DNA from: Pseudomonas syringae
GTDB lineage: Bacteria > Pseudomonadota > Gammaproteobacteria > Pseudomonadales > Pseudomonadaceae
NCBI RefSeq assembly: GCF_000737245.1
Contig: NZ_JPQU01000022.1
Span: forward strand, 41,709 to 105,708
Length of the DNA stretch: 64,000 nt
Direction of reading: 5' to 3'
The position numbers and the translations under genes were made by a program. Below are positions 34,537-42,675 of the stretch, one piece after another. Each line of letters opens with the position of its first letter. Position 1 is the stretch's first letter. The notes beneath the pieces are model-generated. The model saw nothing but the letters and a program-made list of their open reading frames with translations. It ran no database searches and was not told the origin of the DNA.

Positions 34537-35319
34537 ATGTCCAGCCGCTGTCGTGCTTTGCGTTTGATGATCGTCGTCGTCCTGGCCGGGCTGTTGCAGG
34601 CCTGCGATATCGACCTGTACACCAACCTTAGCGAGCGCGAAGCCAACGCGATGGTTGCGGTGTTGTTGCGCGAAGGCGTACCGGCGTCACGCAAGGTCCA
34701 GGACGACGGTCAGCTCAAAGTGGTGGTGGATGAAAAACGCTTTGCCGAGGCCATGAAACTGCTCGATAAAGCCGGTTTGCCAGGGCAGACCTTCTCCAAC
34801 ATGGGCGCGGTGTTCAAGAGCAATGGTTTGGTCTCGTCGCCGGTTCAGGAGCGGGCACAGATGGTGTTTGCCCTGAGCGAAGAACTGTCCCACAGCGTGT
34901 CGCAGATCGACGGCATTATCTCGGCCCGTGTGCATGTGGTATTGCCGGATAACGATTTGCTCAAGCGGGTCATCTCACCCTCGTCGGCGTCGGTGCTGGT
35001 GCGTTATGAGCCGAACACCGATATCAATCAATTGATCCCGCAGATCAAGACGCTGGTCGCCAACGGCATTTCCGGTCTCAGCTATGAAGGCGTTTCGGTG
35101 ACGGCGATCAAGGCCACCGTGACGACCGACAAGGCCGGTTCGCAACCACGGCTGGTCAGTTTCTTGGGCTTGTGGATGCTTGAAGACAACCTGCCCCAGG
35201 CGCGCATGATGTTTGGCGGCCTGCTGCTGTGCGCACTGGCCTTGGCGGGTGTGCTGGGCTGGCAACAATGGCAGCGCAGCAGGTCCCAGGCGTTGTACGT
35301 ATTGGATGACCTCAAATGA
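34537..35319 (+). CDS. sctJ: T3SS inner-membrane ring lipoprotein SctJ (NolT/HrcJ)
   Basis: This is the 260-residue inner ring lipoprotein of the basal body. Lipobox LLQAC gives Cys23. Two periplasmic ring domains follow, with the family signatures LYTNLSEREANAMVAVL, LPGQTFSNMG and RVHVVLPDND. A C-terminal membrane helix lies at about 220-240. It overlaps sctK by ATGA. Confidence 0.96.
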   Translation: MSSRCRALRLMIVVVLAGLLQACDIDLYTNLSEREANAMVAVLLREGVPASRKVQDDGQLKVVVDEKRFAEAMKLLDKAGLPGQTFSNMGAVFKSNGLVSSPVQERAQMVFALSEELSHSVSQIDGIISARVHVVLPDNDLLKRVISPSSASVLVRYEPNTDINQLIPQIKTLVANGISGLSYEGVSVTAIKATVTTDKAGSQPRLVSFLGLWMLEDNLPQARMMFGGLLLCALALAGVLGWQQWQRSRSQALYVLDDLK

Positions 35320-35945
35320 ACGCCCTGTCCAGCCAGCACCAAGCGTGGCAAAGCCTGCTTGATCAGCCGCTGAGCTTTGTCGGCGCGGAGCACGTAAAAG
35401 CATGCTTCCCGGCCAGTGTCAGCCCGCAACAATTGGCTGCACTGCGCCAACAGGAGCGTTTCCAAGAGCGCCTGCTGCAACTGCTCATGAGTCATTTCGG
35501 GTTACAGGCGCTGGAGCTTTCGGCGCAGCCCGACCCACTGGACCTGCCGGTGTTGCTGCTGCCTGCGCAAACCTTCCAGGAACTGCCACGCCTGTGCGGC
35601 GCGGTGTGGCATGGGTCGACCCTGAGTCGCGAGATTCGTGGCGATGTGGTCAGCGAACTGCGCCGTTTGTTGGGTAATGAGGTGTTCGCGCTGGCCCTTG
35701 CTCATCGTGGGGCGGGCGGAGCTGCCGACCTGCTGCGCCAACCGGCTGAGTTGCTGGAAGTGATTGACCGTGACGGTGCCGCTTGCGTGTCCGCCTGGCT
35801 GCGGGCGCAGCCTGCTGAGTTGCGCCAGTGGTTGAGCCTGCGTTTCGACGACCCACAGGTGCATGACCTGCAAATACCTGGCGCTCTCGGCATCGTGCGC
35901 AGCGTGGCGGCGAGCCGGACCCGACCAGCAGAGGAGGTTGCCTGA
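35316..35945 (+). CDS. sctK: T3SS sorting-platform protein SctK (NolU-like)
   Basis: The 209-residue cytoplasmic protein lies between sctJ and sctL, where rhizobia carry nolU. It is helical and rich in Leu and Ala, without signal or membrane segment. Motifs are poorly conserved in this family, so position, size and composition carry the call. It would link the SctQ pods to the SctD ring. Its stop overlaps the sctL start (TGATG). Confidence 0.8.
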   Translation: MNALSSQHQAWQSLLDQPLSFVGAEHVKACFPASVSPQQLAALRQQERFQERLLQLLMSHFGLQALELSAQPDPLDLPVLLLPAQTFQELPRLCGAVWHGSTLSREIRGDVVSELRRLLGNEVFALALAHRGAGGAADLLRQPAELLEVIDRDGAACVSAWLRAQPAELRQWLSLRFDDPQVHDLQIPGALGIVRSVAASRTRPAEEVA

Positions 35946-36574
35946 TGAGCCAGTTACCTGACGAGCCAGTGACTGAGCTGGCTAACCAACTGCCAAGTCG
36001 TCCTGCGCTGCGCATCATTCGCGCCGCGCAGGCCCAGCAATGGGTGGATGGCTATGCCTTTCTGCAGGCTGCAAAAGACCAGGCCGAAGCCATCCGGAAG
36101 GACAGCGCCGACTGGCTGGAGCAAGCCCGCGCGCAAGGATTTGAATCGGCACGCCAGCAAGGTGCCGAACAGATCAGCGTGCTGTTGGCAGAAACCTCGC
36201 AACAGGTTGACGGATGGTTGGCTGGACTGGAAACGTCTCTGGCTGACCTGGCCCTGAGCATCGTCCGTGAAGTGCTCGATGAAATGGACGATGCCGAGCG
36301 CGTGGTGCGCTGTACCCGCAAGGCATTGAGCGCGTTTCGTCAGGATCAGGCCCTGACCCTGTTCGTGCCCCGCCAGGAAGTCGATGCGGTGCGGCGGCGG
36401 ATCAAGGCCGAACAGGACAGCCTGCCAAACATTGCCGTGGAGTCCGACGATCAGTTGTCCGCCGGGCAGGCGCGTTTGAGCAGCCCGGTGGGTTCGGTGG
36501 AATTGGGACTTGAGGCGCAGCTGCAGAATCTGCGCCGCACATTAATTCCTTTTGCTGAAGATACGCAGTCTTGA
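35945..36574 (+). CDS. sctL: T3SS stator protein SctL (NolV/HrpE)
   Basis: The 209-residue protein is a FliH-like stator that connects SctQ to the ATPase. It has an acidic/helical N-terminal half with A-x3-A-type spacing and a C-terminal globular part (SLADLALSIVREVLDEMDD). Position before sctN is diagnostic. Confidence 0.88.
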   Translation: MSQLPDEPVTELANQLPSRPALRIIRAAQAQQWVDGYAFLQAAKDQAEAIRKDSADWLEQARAQGFESARQQGAEQISVLLAETSQQVDGWLAGLETSLADLALSIVREVLDEMDDAERVVRCTRKALSAFRQDQALTLFVPRQEVDAVRRRIKAEQDSLPNIAVESDDQLSAGQARLSSPVGSVELGLEAQLQNLRRTLIPFAEDTQS

Positions 36575-37899
36575 ACGTCGTCTTACAGGACATGCTGCCG
36601 CGTCTGGCCGAGCGATTGAGCGAAGCCCGTTTGCGGCCAATGAAAGGCACCATTCGCAGTATTCGGGGCGTTCTGCTGCGGGCCAGCGTGGCGGGGGTCA
36701 GCATTGGTGAACTGTGCCAATTGCGCGACCCGAGCAGTGGTCGCAGTCTGGCGGCCGAGGTCATTGGCTTTGATGAGGACGAAGCGATCCTCTCGCCCAT
36801 CGGTTCCATGGAAGGCTTGTCGACCCGCACTGAAATTACCGCCACAGGAGAAACCCTGGGGGTCAGTGTTGGCGACGGACAGTTAGGCCGCGTGATCAGC
36901 CCCATGGGTGATTTTCTGGATGGCGACGGCATACCGCCGCTGGGTGTGATGCAGCGCTATCCGTTGCACGCCGAGCCGCCTGCACCCTTCAGCCGGCAGT
37001 TGATCGTCAACCCGATGTCCCTCGGCGTGCGCTCCATCGACGGCTTGCTGACATTGGCTCAGGGCCAGCGCATGGGGATCTTCGGTGAGCCTGGTGTGGG
37101 TAAGTCTTCGCTATTGGCGAGCATCGTGCGCAACACCGACGCCGACGTGATCGTGATTGGCCTGATCGGCGAGCGCGGCCGGGAAGTGCGGGAGTTGCTG
37201 GATGTGCAACTCGATGCTCAGGCTCGCGCACGCACGGTGGCCGTGGTCGCCACGTCAGACCGACCCGCTGCCGAGCGGGTGCGCTCTGCGTTCGTTGCCA
37301 CGGCCCTGGCGGAATACCACCGCGATCAGGGGCGCAATGTGTTGTTGCTGATGGACAGCCTGACCCGCTTTGCTCGCGCCCAACGGGAAATTGGCCTGGC
37401 CGTGGGCGAGCCGCCGACCCGTCGCGGTTATCCGCCGTCATTCTTTTCTGCGCTGCCACGTCTGCTGGAACGCGCCGGTCCAGGGCAGACGGGCAGTATT
37501 ACGGCGCTGTATACCGTGCTGACCGAGGGCGATGCGTCCATGGACCCCGTGGCTGAAGAGACCCGCTCGATTCTCGATGGCCACATCGTGCTCAGCGCTG
37601 AACTGGCTCAGCGCAACTACTTCCCCGCCGTGGATGTCCTGCGCAGCCGCAGCCGCTTGATGGATCAGGTGTGCAGCGAAGAGCAGCGCCACATGGCCAT
37701 GCGCATTCGTGAGCTGATGGCGCGGCGCAACGAAATCGAAATGCTGATCCGCGTCGGCGAATACGCCGCCGGCAGCGACCCCCTGGCAGATGAAGCCATT
37801 GCCCGACATGACGCGATCGAAGCGTTCATGCGTCAGGGTTCCAGTGAACCGAGCAGCGCCGCGCAAACCCTCAAACATATGCGCAAGGTACTGGCATGA
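36571..37899 (+). CDS. sctN: T3SS ATPase SctN
   Basis: This ring ATPase unfolds and releases T3SS substrates. The 442-residue protein has Walker A GEPGVGKSS (172-180), the family block GLIGERGREV (197-206), Walker B VLLLMDSLTRFARAQRE and the GEPPTRRGYPPS loop. The TTG at 36571 overlaps the sctL stop; an ATG at 36592 is the alternative but has its ribosome-binding site too close. The N-terminal domain is complete either way. Confidence 0.97.
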   Translation: MNVVLQDMLPRLAERLSEARLRPMKGTIRSIRGVLLRASVAGVSIGELCQLRDPSSGRSLAAEVIGFDEDEAILSPIGSMEGLSTRTEITATGETLGVSVGDGQLGRVISPMGDFLDGDGIPPLGVMQRYPLHAEPPAPFSRQLIVNPMSLGVRSIDGLLTLAQGQRMGIFGEPGVGKSSLLASIVRNTDADVIVIGLIGERGREVRELLDVQLDAQARARTVAVVATSDRPAAERVRSAFVATALAEYHRDQGRNVLLLMDSLTRFARAQREIGLAVGEPPTRRGYPPSFFSALPRLLERAGPGQTGSITALYTVLTEGDASMDPVAEETRSILDGHIVLSAELAQRNYFPAVDVLRSRSRLMDQVCSEEQRHMAMRIRELMARRNEIEMLIRVGEYAAGSDPLADEAIARHDAIEAFMRQGSSEPSSAAQTLKHMRKVLA

Positions 37900-37930
37900 A
37901 GACTGCCGTTGAAAAGTCAGGAAAGGCCCA

Positions 37931-38404
37931 ATGAAAACCAACGACCTGCGTAGTCTGCAAGCACTGCGTCAATTGCGTGAACAGCGCGCATCCAGCCAAC
38001 TGGCGGCGCAACAACAGCGCTGCCGCGAGACCAACAGCGCACTCGATGACGCCAAGGAAAAGCTGCGCCTGCATCGCGAATCCATTGCCCGCGAAGCGGA
38101 GAAAATCTACGGCTCATTCAGTGAAGGGCTGTCGATCAACGCCTGGCACGCGGCGCAGGAACATTTGCAGGACTTGTCCGACAGCCAGCAGCAACTTGAA
38201 GTCAGTGTCAGCGAAGCCACTCAGACCCTGGAAACCCAGGAGCAGGAGCGGGAGGTATTCCGCATCGCCCGTATGGCTCGGCAACGTCAGGCCGAGGCCT
38301 GTGATTCGTTGCTCGACAGCCGTGAACGGCACGAGCGACGGGCGGGCGAGCACCGCGATGAGGCCGATGAAATGCCCCGTGCAATGCCCGGAGGCCTTGG
38401 ATGA
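37931..38404 (+). CDS. sctO: T3SS central stalk protein SctO
   Basis: The 157-residue protein is a FliJ/YscO-type coiled coil that couples the ATPase to SctV. It is almost entirely charged heptads (ALRQLREQRASSQLAAQQQR, HESIARE, LEVSVSEATQTLETQEQERE) with no globular motif. Position between sctN and sctQ is canonical. GAAAGG precedes the ATG and the stop overlaps sctQ (ATGA). Confidence 0.85.
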   Translation: MKTNDLRSLQALRQLREQRASSQLAAQQQRCRETNSALDDAKEKLRLHRESIAREAEKIYGSFSEGLSINAWHAAQEHLQDLSDSQQQLEVSVSEATQTLETQEQEREVFRIARMARQRQAEACDSLLDSRERHERRAGEHRDEADEMPRAMPGGLG

Positions 38405-39429
38405 CCTGTCTGGAAAACCAGCCATGGACGCCATTCGCCGCTGAGTTGAGCCATCTCGACCCGCAATGGCTGGCACTGCACAACCGTTTGCATCGCCAGC
38501 GCCAGCTCTGGACAGGCCAATGCGCAGGGCTAGCGATGACGGTGCAGTGGTCTGGCGCTGTGCAGTCTGCCGACACCGGGACCGAAGTGGCGCTGATCTT
38601 GGGGGATGCGCCGATCAAGATGACCTTGCCCGCTGCGGCGCTGGAACTGCTAGGCCTCAGGTCGGTTGATCTCGCCGGGCTGCCTGGTGCGATGCTGCTT
38701 GAGCTGGCTTTGCTCAGCGTGATCGAACCGGTTGAGCTATTGGCCGGGGTGCCGCTGCGGATTGTGGATAACAGCGCTGTGCTGGATACCCAGCCGTTGG
38801 TGTTGAACCTGACCATGGTGATTCAACTGGCTCAGGGCGGGCCGTTGAGCGTGGCGCTGCAACTGAGCGCCGTAGCCGCCACCTTGCTCGCCGAACTGCT
38901 TGAGCGACACGCCACGCCCGCTGCGCACCCACTGCCCGCGCTGAGGGTCCCATTGACGGTGGAGAGCGGCGAAGCCGAGCTGAGCGTTGCCGAACTGCGC
39001 AGCCTGAACCCCGGTGATGTGGTGATGCTCGATCACTGGCCTGACAGGCAGGCGCGCCTGGTGCTGCAAGGACGCCGCTTGCAGGCTCGGGCCGAGCTGC
39101 ACGGCAACACCCTGACGCTGCTTGAACAACCGATTGCGCTCAATCTCTTGAAGGAAGACGACATGACTGGATCTGCCGAATCTGCTGCCTCGCAAAGCCT
39201 GGACTCGCCCCTGGATGATCTGCCGTTGAAGCTGGTATGTCAGGTCGGCAGCGTCGAGTTGTCTCTGGCGCAGTTGCGTGAGCTGGGCACCGGCAGCCTG
39301 GTGCAGCTGAGCCCGCAACTGCATGACGGCGTGGACCTGATGGTCAATGGTCGCCGGGTCGGCCAGGGCCAACTGGTGAAGATCGGCGACGGGCTGGGTG
39401 TACGTCTGCTGAGCTTTGCCACTCCATGA
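38401..39429 (+). CDS. sctQ: T3SS sorting-platform protein SctQ, with internal start
   Basis: The 342-residue protein forms the cytoplasmic pods. The C-terminal SpoA domains are clear: VPLTVESGEAELSVAELRSL and then VCQVGSVELSLAQLRELGTG with VDLMVNGRRVGQGQLVKIGD. An in-frame ATG at 39163 (residue 255) is preceded by AAGGA at 7 bases and would make an 88-residue C-terminal form, as known for YscQ and SsaQ. The last SpoA domain is fully contained in that short form. It overlaps sctO and sctR by ATGA. Confidence 0.92.
   Translation: MTCLENQPWTPFAAELSHLDPQWLALHNRLHRQRQLWTGQCAGLAMTVQWSGAVQSADTGTEVALILGDAPIKMTLPAAALELLGLRSVDLAGLPGAMLLELALLSVIEPVELLAGVPLRIVDNSAVLDTQPLVLNLTMVIQLAQGGPLSVALQLSAVAATLLAELLERHATPAAHPLPALRVPLTVESGEAELSVAELRSLNPGDVVMLDHWPDRQARLVLQGRRLQARAELHGNTLTLLEQPIALNLLKEDDMTGSAESAASQSLDSPLDDLPLKLVCQVGSVELSLAQLRELGTGSLVQLSPQLHDGVDLMVNGRRVGQGQLVKIGDGLGVRLLSFATP
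39151..39165 (+). promoter_or_regulatory. Internal ribosome-binding site and start in sctQ
   Basis: AAGGA at 39151-39155 and an in-frame ATG at 39163-39165 lie in the linker between the two SpoA domains. The predicted product of 88 residues equals the C-terminal SctQ form of other T3SSs. Confidence 0.65.
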
Positions 39430-40079
39430 ATGGATACCAGCCCAATCTGATCGAGATCATCGTTGTCGTTGCCAGCATCGGGTTGATCCCGCTGGCAGTG
39501 GTGACCTTGACCGGCTTCATGAAAATCTCCGTGGTGCTGTTCCTGATTCGTAACGCTCTGGGCGTGCAACAGACGCCGCCGAACATGGTGCTGTACGGCA
39601 TCGCCCTGATCCTCTCGGTTTACGTCACGACGCCGTTGATTGGCGACATGTACCGGCAAGTGGAAGGGCGCAACCTGAACATGGAGAACGTTGAACAGCT
39701 CAAGGAGCTGGGCGATGCCCTGAGGCCGCCGTTGCAGGAGCACTTGAAGCGTTTCGCCAACGAAAGCGAACGGGGCTTTTTTGTACAGGCCACGGAAACC
39801 ATCTGGTCCCCCGAAGCCCGGGCTGACTTGCGTGACGATGACCTGGTGGTGCTGGTTCCGGCCTTTGTCAGCTCCGAACTGACCCGCGCCTTCGAGATTG
39901 GCTTTTTGCTGTACATCCCGTTTCTGGTGGTGGATCTGCTGGTGGCCAACGTGCTGATGGCCATGGGCATGTCCATGGTTTCACCGACGCTCATATCGAT
40001 ACCGCTGAAGATTTTCCTTTTCGTCGCTTTGAGCGGCTGGTCGCGCTTGATGCATGGCCTGATTCTTAGCTACGGGTGA
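39426..40079 (+). CDS. sctR: T3SS export apparatus SctR
   Basis: This is the 217-residue inner-membrane export-gate protein of the FliP family. Hydrophobic helices and the conserved ALGVQQTPPNMVLYGIAL, FEIGFLLYIPFLVVDL and MVSPTLISIPLKIFLFV blocks are intact. It overlaps sctQ by 4 bases. Confidence 0.97.
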   Translation: MNGYQPNLIEIIVVVASIGLIPLAVVTLTGFMKISVVLFLIRNALGVQQTPPNMVLYGIALILSVYVTTPLIGDMYRQVEGRNLNMENVEQLKELGDALRPPLQEHLKRFANESERGFFVQATETIWSPEARADLRDDDLVVLVPAFVSSELTRAFEIGFLLYIPFLVVDLLVANVLMAMGMSMVSPTLISIPLKIFLFVALSGWSRLMHGLILSYG

Positions 40080-40083
40080 TTTT

Positions 40084-40353
40084 ATGGGGCAGGACGTTTT
40101 CCTTTCGTTGATGAACCAGGCACTGATGACCGTGCTCCTGTTGTCTGCACCAGCACTGATTGCTGCGATCCTGGTTGGGCTGGGTGTGGGCTTGTTGCAG
40201 GCGTTGACGCAAATCCAGGACCAGACCCTGCCGCAAGTGGTGAAGCTGGTGGCCGTGCTGCTGGTCATCGTGTTTGTCGGGCCATTGCTGGCCAGCCAGG
40301 TGGCTGAACTGGGCAGTCAGGTGCTGGACAACTTTCCGTTGTGGACGCGCTGA
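40084..40353 (+). CDS. sctS: T3SS export apparatus SctS
   Basis: The 89-residue FliQ-family protein has two membrane helices and the conserved LLQALTQIQDQTLPQVVKL loop. It is full length and lies 4 bases after sctR. Confidence 0.97.
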   Translation: MGQDVFLSLMNQALMTVLLLSAPALIAAILVGLGVGLLQALTQIQDQTLPQVVKLVAVLLVIVFVGPLLASQVAELGSQVLDNFPLWTR

Positions 40354-40359
40354 CCCGGC

Positions 40360-41172
40360 ATGGATGCAAACCTTGCCACGACGTTCATTGAGGTCGCCTA
40401 TCCGGTGATCAGCTCGGCGGCCTTGTCTGCCAGCCGCGCCATGGGCGTGGTGGTCATCACGCCGGCGTTCAATCGTCTAGGGCTGACCGGGATGATCCGC
40501 AGTTGTGTGGCGGTGGCCATTGCCATCCCGATGTTCGTACCGGTGTTCGGTGCATTTACTGCGCTGCCGGAGCATGGCAGCGTGTTTCTCGCCGCTTTGA
40601 TGATCAAGGAATTTCTGATAGGACTCTTGATCGGCCTGCTGTTTGGCATTCCCTTCTGGGCGGCTGAAGTGGCGGGGGAACTGATCGACTTGCAGCGCGG
40701 CTCGACCATGGCGCAACTGGTGGACCCTTTGTCTTCGGGGGAATCCAGTGTCATGGCCACTTTACTGACGGTGATGCTGATCACCCTGTTCTTCATGTCC
40801 GGTGGCTTCATTCTGATGGTGGATGGCTATTACCACAGCTACCAGCTCTGGCCCGTCACTGCATTCACCCCTTTGTTCGCCAGCTCGGCGCTGATCGCGG
40901 TGCTGCAGATTCTCGATCAGGTCATGCGCATCGGAGTGGTCATGGTTGCGCCGCTGATCATCTGCATGCTGGTCACCGACCTGATGCTGGCGTACCTGTC
41001 GCGAATGGCACCCAACCTGCACATTTTTGATTTGTCGCTGCCGGTGAAAAACCTGTTCTTCACGGTCCTGATGGTGATCTACATCAGCTTCCTGATCCCT
41101 GTGATGCTCGACCAACTGGCGGAATTTCGTGGCACCGTGGAATTCCTCAAGACGCTGGCGGGTTCGGTATGA
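40360..41172 (+). CDS. sctT: T3SS export apparatus SctT
   Basis: The 270-residue FliR-family protein has about six to eight membrane helices. Family signatures GIPFWAAEVAGELIDLQRGS and LSLPVKNLFF are present. It lies 6 bases after sctS. A 97-bp REPIN follows and separates it from sctU. Confidence 0.97.
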   Translation: MDANLATTFIEVAYPVISSAALSASRAMGVVVITPAFNRLGLTGMIRSCVAVAIAIPMFVPVFGAFTALPEHGSVFLAALMIKEFLIGLLIGLLFGIPFWAAEVAGELIDLQRGSTMAQLVDPLSSGESSVMATLLTVMLITLFFMSGGFILMVDGYYHSYQLWPVTAFTPLFASSALIAVLQILDQVMRIGVVMVAPLIICMLVTDLMLAYLSRMAPNLHIFDLSLPVKNLFFTVLMVIYISFLIPVMLDQLAEFRGTVEFLKTLAGSV

Positions 41173-41194
41173 CGCTGTCGCTTAGCAAACGCGG

Positions 41195-41291
41195 TCCCTG
41201 TAGGAGCGAGCTTGCTCGCGATAGCGTTGGATCAGGCAGATTTCTTTTGACTGGGAAACTGCTATCGCGAGCAAGCTCGCTCCTACAGGGA
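41195..41291. repeat. REPIN between sctT and sctU
   Basis: Perfect 31-nt arms, 41195-41225 and 41261-41291, core GTAGGAGCGAGCTTGCTCGCGAT. It creates a 168-bp gap in an otherwise tightly packed operon. Confidence 0.93.
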
Positions 41292-41340
41292 CCTCGTACT
41301 GAACGACAGCGTGGCGTAATCATGACCTCGCGAGGCAATC

Positions 41341-42387
41341 ATGGCTGATACCAGCGAAGAGAAATCCCAGCCGGCCACGGACAAGAAGCTGCGCGACGCC
41401 CGGGATAAGGGGCAGGTTGCCAAGAGTCAGGACCTGGTGTCCGGTATGGTCATTCTGTTTTGCACGCTGTGCATTTCGATCATGGTGCCCAGGGCTCAAG
41501 CGCAGATCACCGCGCTGATTGATCTGGTGGCACTGATCTATATCGAGCCCTTTCATAGTGTCTGGCCCCGGGTGCTGGATACCGCCGAGCAACTGTTGCT
41601 GAGCCTGACCTTTCCAGTAGTCGGCGTCACCGTTGGGGTGGTGATCCTGACGAATATCGTCAGCATGCGCGGGGTGGTGTTTTCAGTCGAACCGATCAAG
41701 CCTGACTTCAAGCGCATCAACCCGGCCGAGGGCTTCAAGCGCATTTTCTCCATGCGCAGTTTTGTCGAATTCCTCAAAGGGCTGGTCAAGCTGGTGCTGC
41801 TGGCGCTGGCGTTTTACGTAGTAGGGCGTATGGCCTTGCAGGCGTTGATGGAGTCTTCAAGATGCGGGGCAGGGTGCATCGAATCAACGTTTTATCTGGT
41901 GCTCAAGCCGTTGGTGTTCACGGTACTGGCGGCGTTTTTGTTGGTGGGTGCAGTGGATGTATTGATGCAGCGCTGGCTGTTCGGCCGCGACATGAAAATG
42001 ACCCGCAGTGAGCAGAAGCGCGAACGCAAGGATGTCGATGGCGACCCGCTGATCAAGAGCGAACGTCAGCGTCAGCGTCGGGAGATGCAGGCGCTGGCGA
42101 CCAAGCTGGGTCTGAATCGTGCGTCGCTGATGATTGGCACCGCCAATGGTTGGGTAGTAGGCGTGCGTTATGTGCGCGGCGAAACCCCGGTGCCGGTGGT
42201 GGTTTGCCGAGCGGACCCACAAGATTCCAAGGCCATGCTTGCCCAGGCCACGACACTGAGCATCGCTCACGCCATGGACCCGAAACTGGCCAGCGAAATC
42301 GCCCGCCGCGCTGTGCCGGGCGATCCGGTGCCGGATAACACCTTTCAGGCGGTGGCGGACCTGTTGGTAGCGGCGCGGCTGATTTGA
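41341..42387 (+). CDS. sctU: T3SS switch protein SctU lacking the NPTH motif
   Basis: SctU controls substrate switching. The 348-residue protein has the four membrane helices (about 30-210), the linker EQKRERKDVDGDPLIKSERQ and the C-terminal domain. Family members cleave themselves at Asn-Pro-Thr-His just before a V-G-V-R-Y strand. Here that position reads Thr-Ala-Asn-Gly (MIGTANGWVVGVRY, codons checked from 42121), so autocleavage as known cannot occur. All other landmarks, including RGETPVPVVV, are kept. Confidence 0.94.
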   Translation: MADTSEEKSQPATDKKLRDARDKGQVAKSQDLVSGMVILFCTLCISIMVPRAQAQITALIDLVALIYIEPFHSVWPRVLDTAEQLLLSLTFPVVGVTVGVVILTNIVSMRGVVFSVEPIKPDFKRINPAEGFKRIFSMRSFVEFLKGLVKLVLLALAFYVVGRMALQALMESSRCGAGCIESTFYLVLKPLVFTVLAAFLLVGAVDVLMQRWLFGRDMKMTRSEQKRERKDVDGDPLIKSERQRQRREMQALATKLGLNRASLMIGTANGWVVGVRYVRGETPVPVVVCRADPQDSKAMLAQATTLSIAHAMDPKLASEIARRAVPGDPVPDNTFQAVADLLVAARLI

Positions 42388-42411
42388 GGTGTAGCGATCA
42401 AATCTGGTCCT

Positions 42412-42501
42412 CTGTGGGAGCGGTGCTTGCCCGCGATGAGGCTGGCTCGATGCACCTGAAACACCGCAGCGTCTGCATCGCGGGCGAGCACCGCTCCCAC
42501 A
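42412..42501. repeat. REPIN after sctU
   Basis: Inverted arms with core GTGGGAGCGGTGCTTGCCCGCGAT separate the structural operon from the second translocator gene. Confidence 0.9.
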
Positions 42502-42558
42502 ATTGATAGCGTTCCGCTTTGCTGATTTGCCATTATAAAGCCACCACGTTCCGGCCTT

Positions 42559-42597
42559 TATCACAACCTTTCACAGCATTTTGCAGGTGATCACAGT
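42559..42597 (+). promoter_or_regulatory. TCACA tandem site C
   Basis: TCACA occurs at 42561, 42571 and 42591, that is in 10-bp register, in a TTATCACAACCTTTCACAGC context, about 80-115 bp before the translocator B start. It matches sites at 25.8 and 26.06 kb. Confidence 0.55.
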
Positions 42598-42675
42598 AAG
42601 AATTGGCGAAGTCCTTTTTTCGCTTTTTTACTTGCGGCCTTGCCTTCAAGGTCAGCCTTACCTTGCGAGGCGCTC

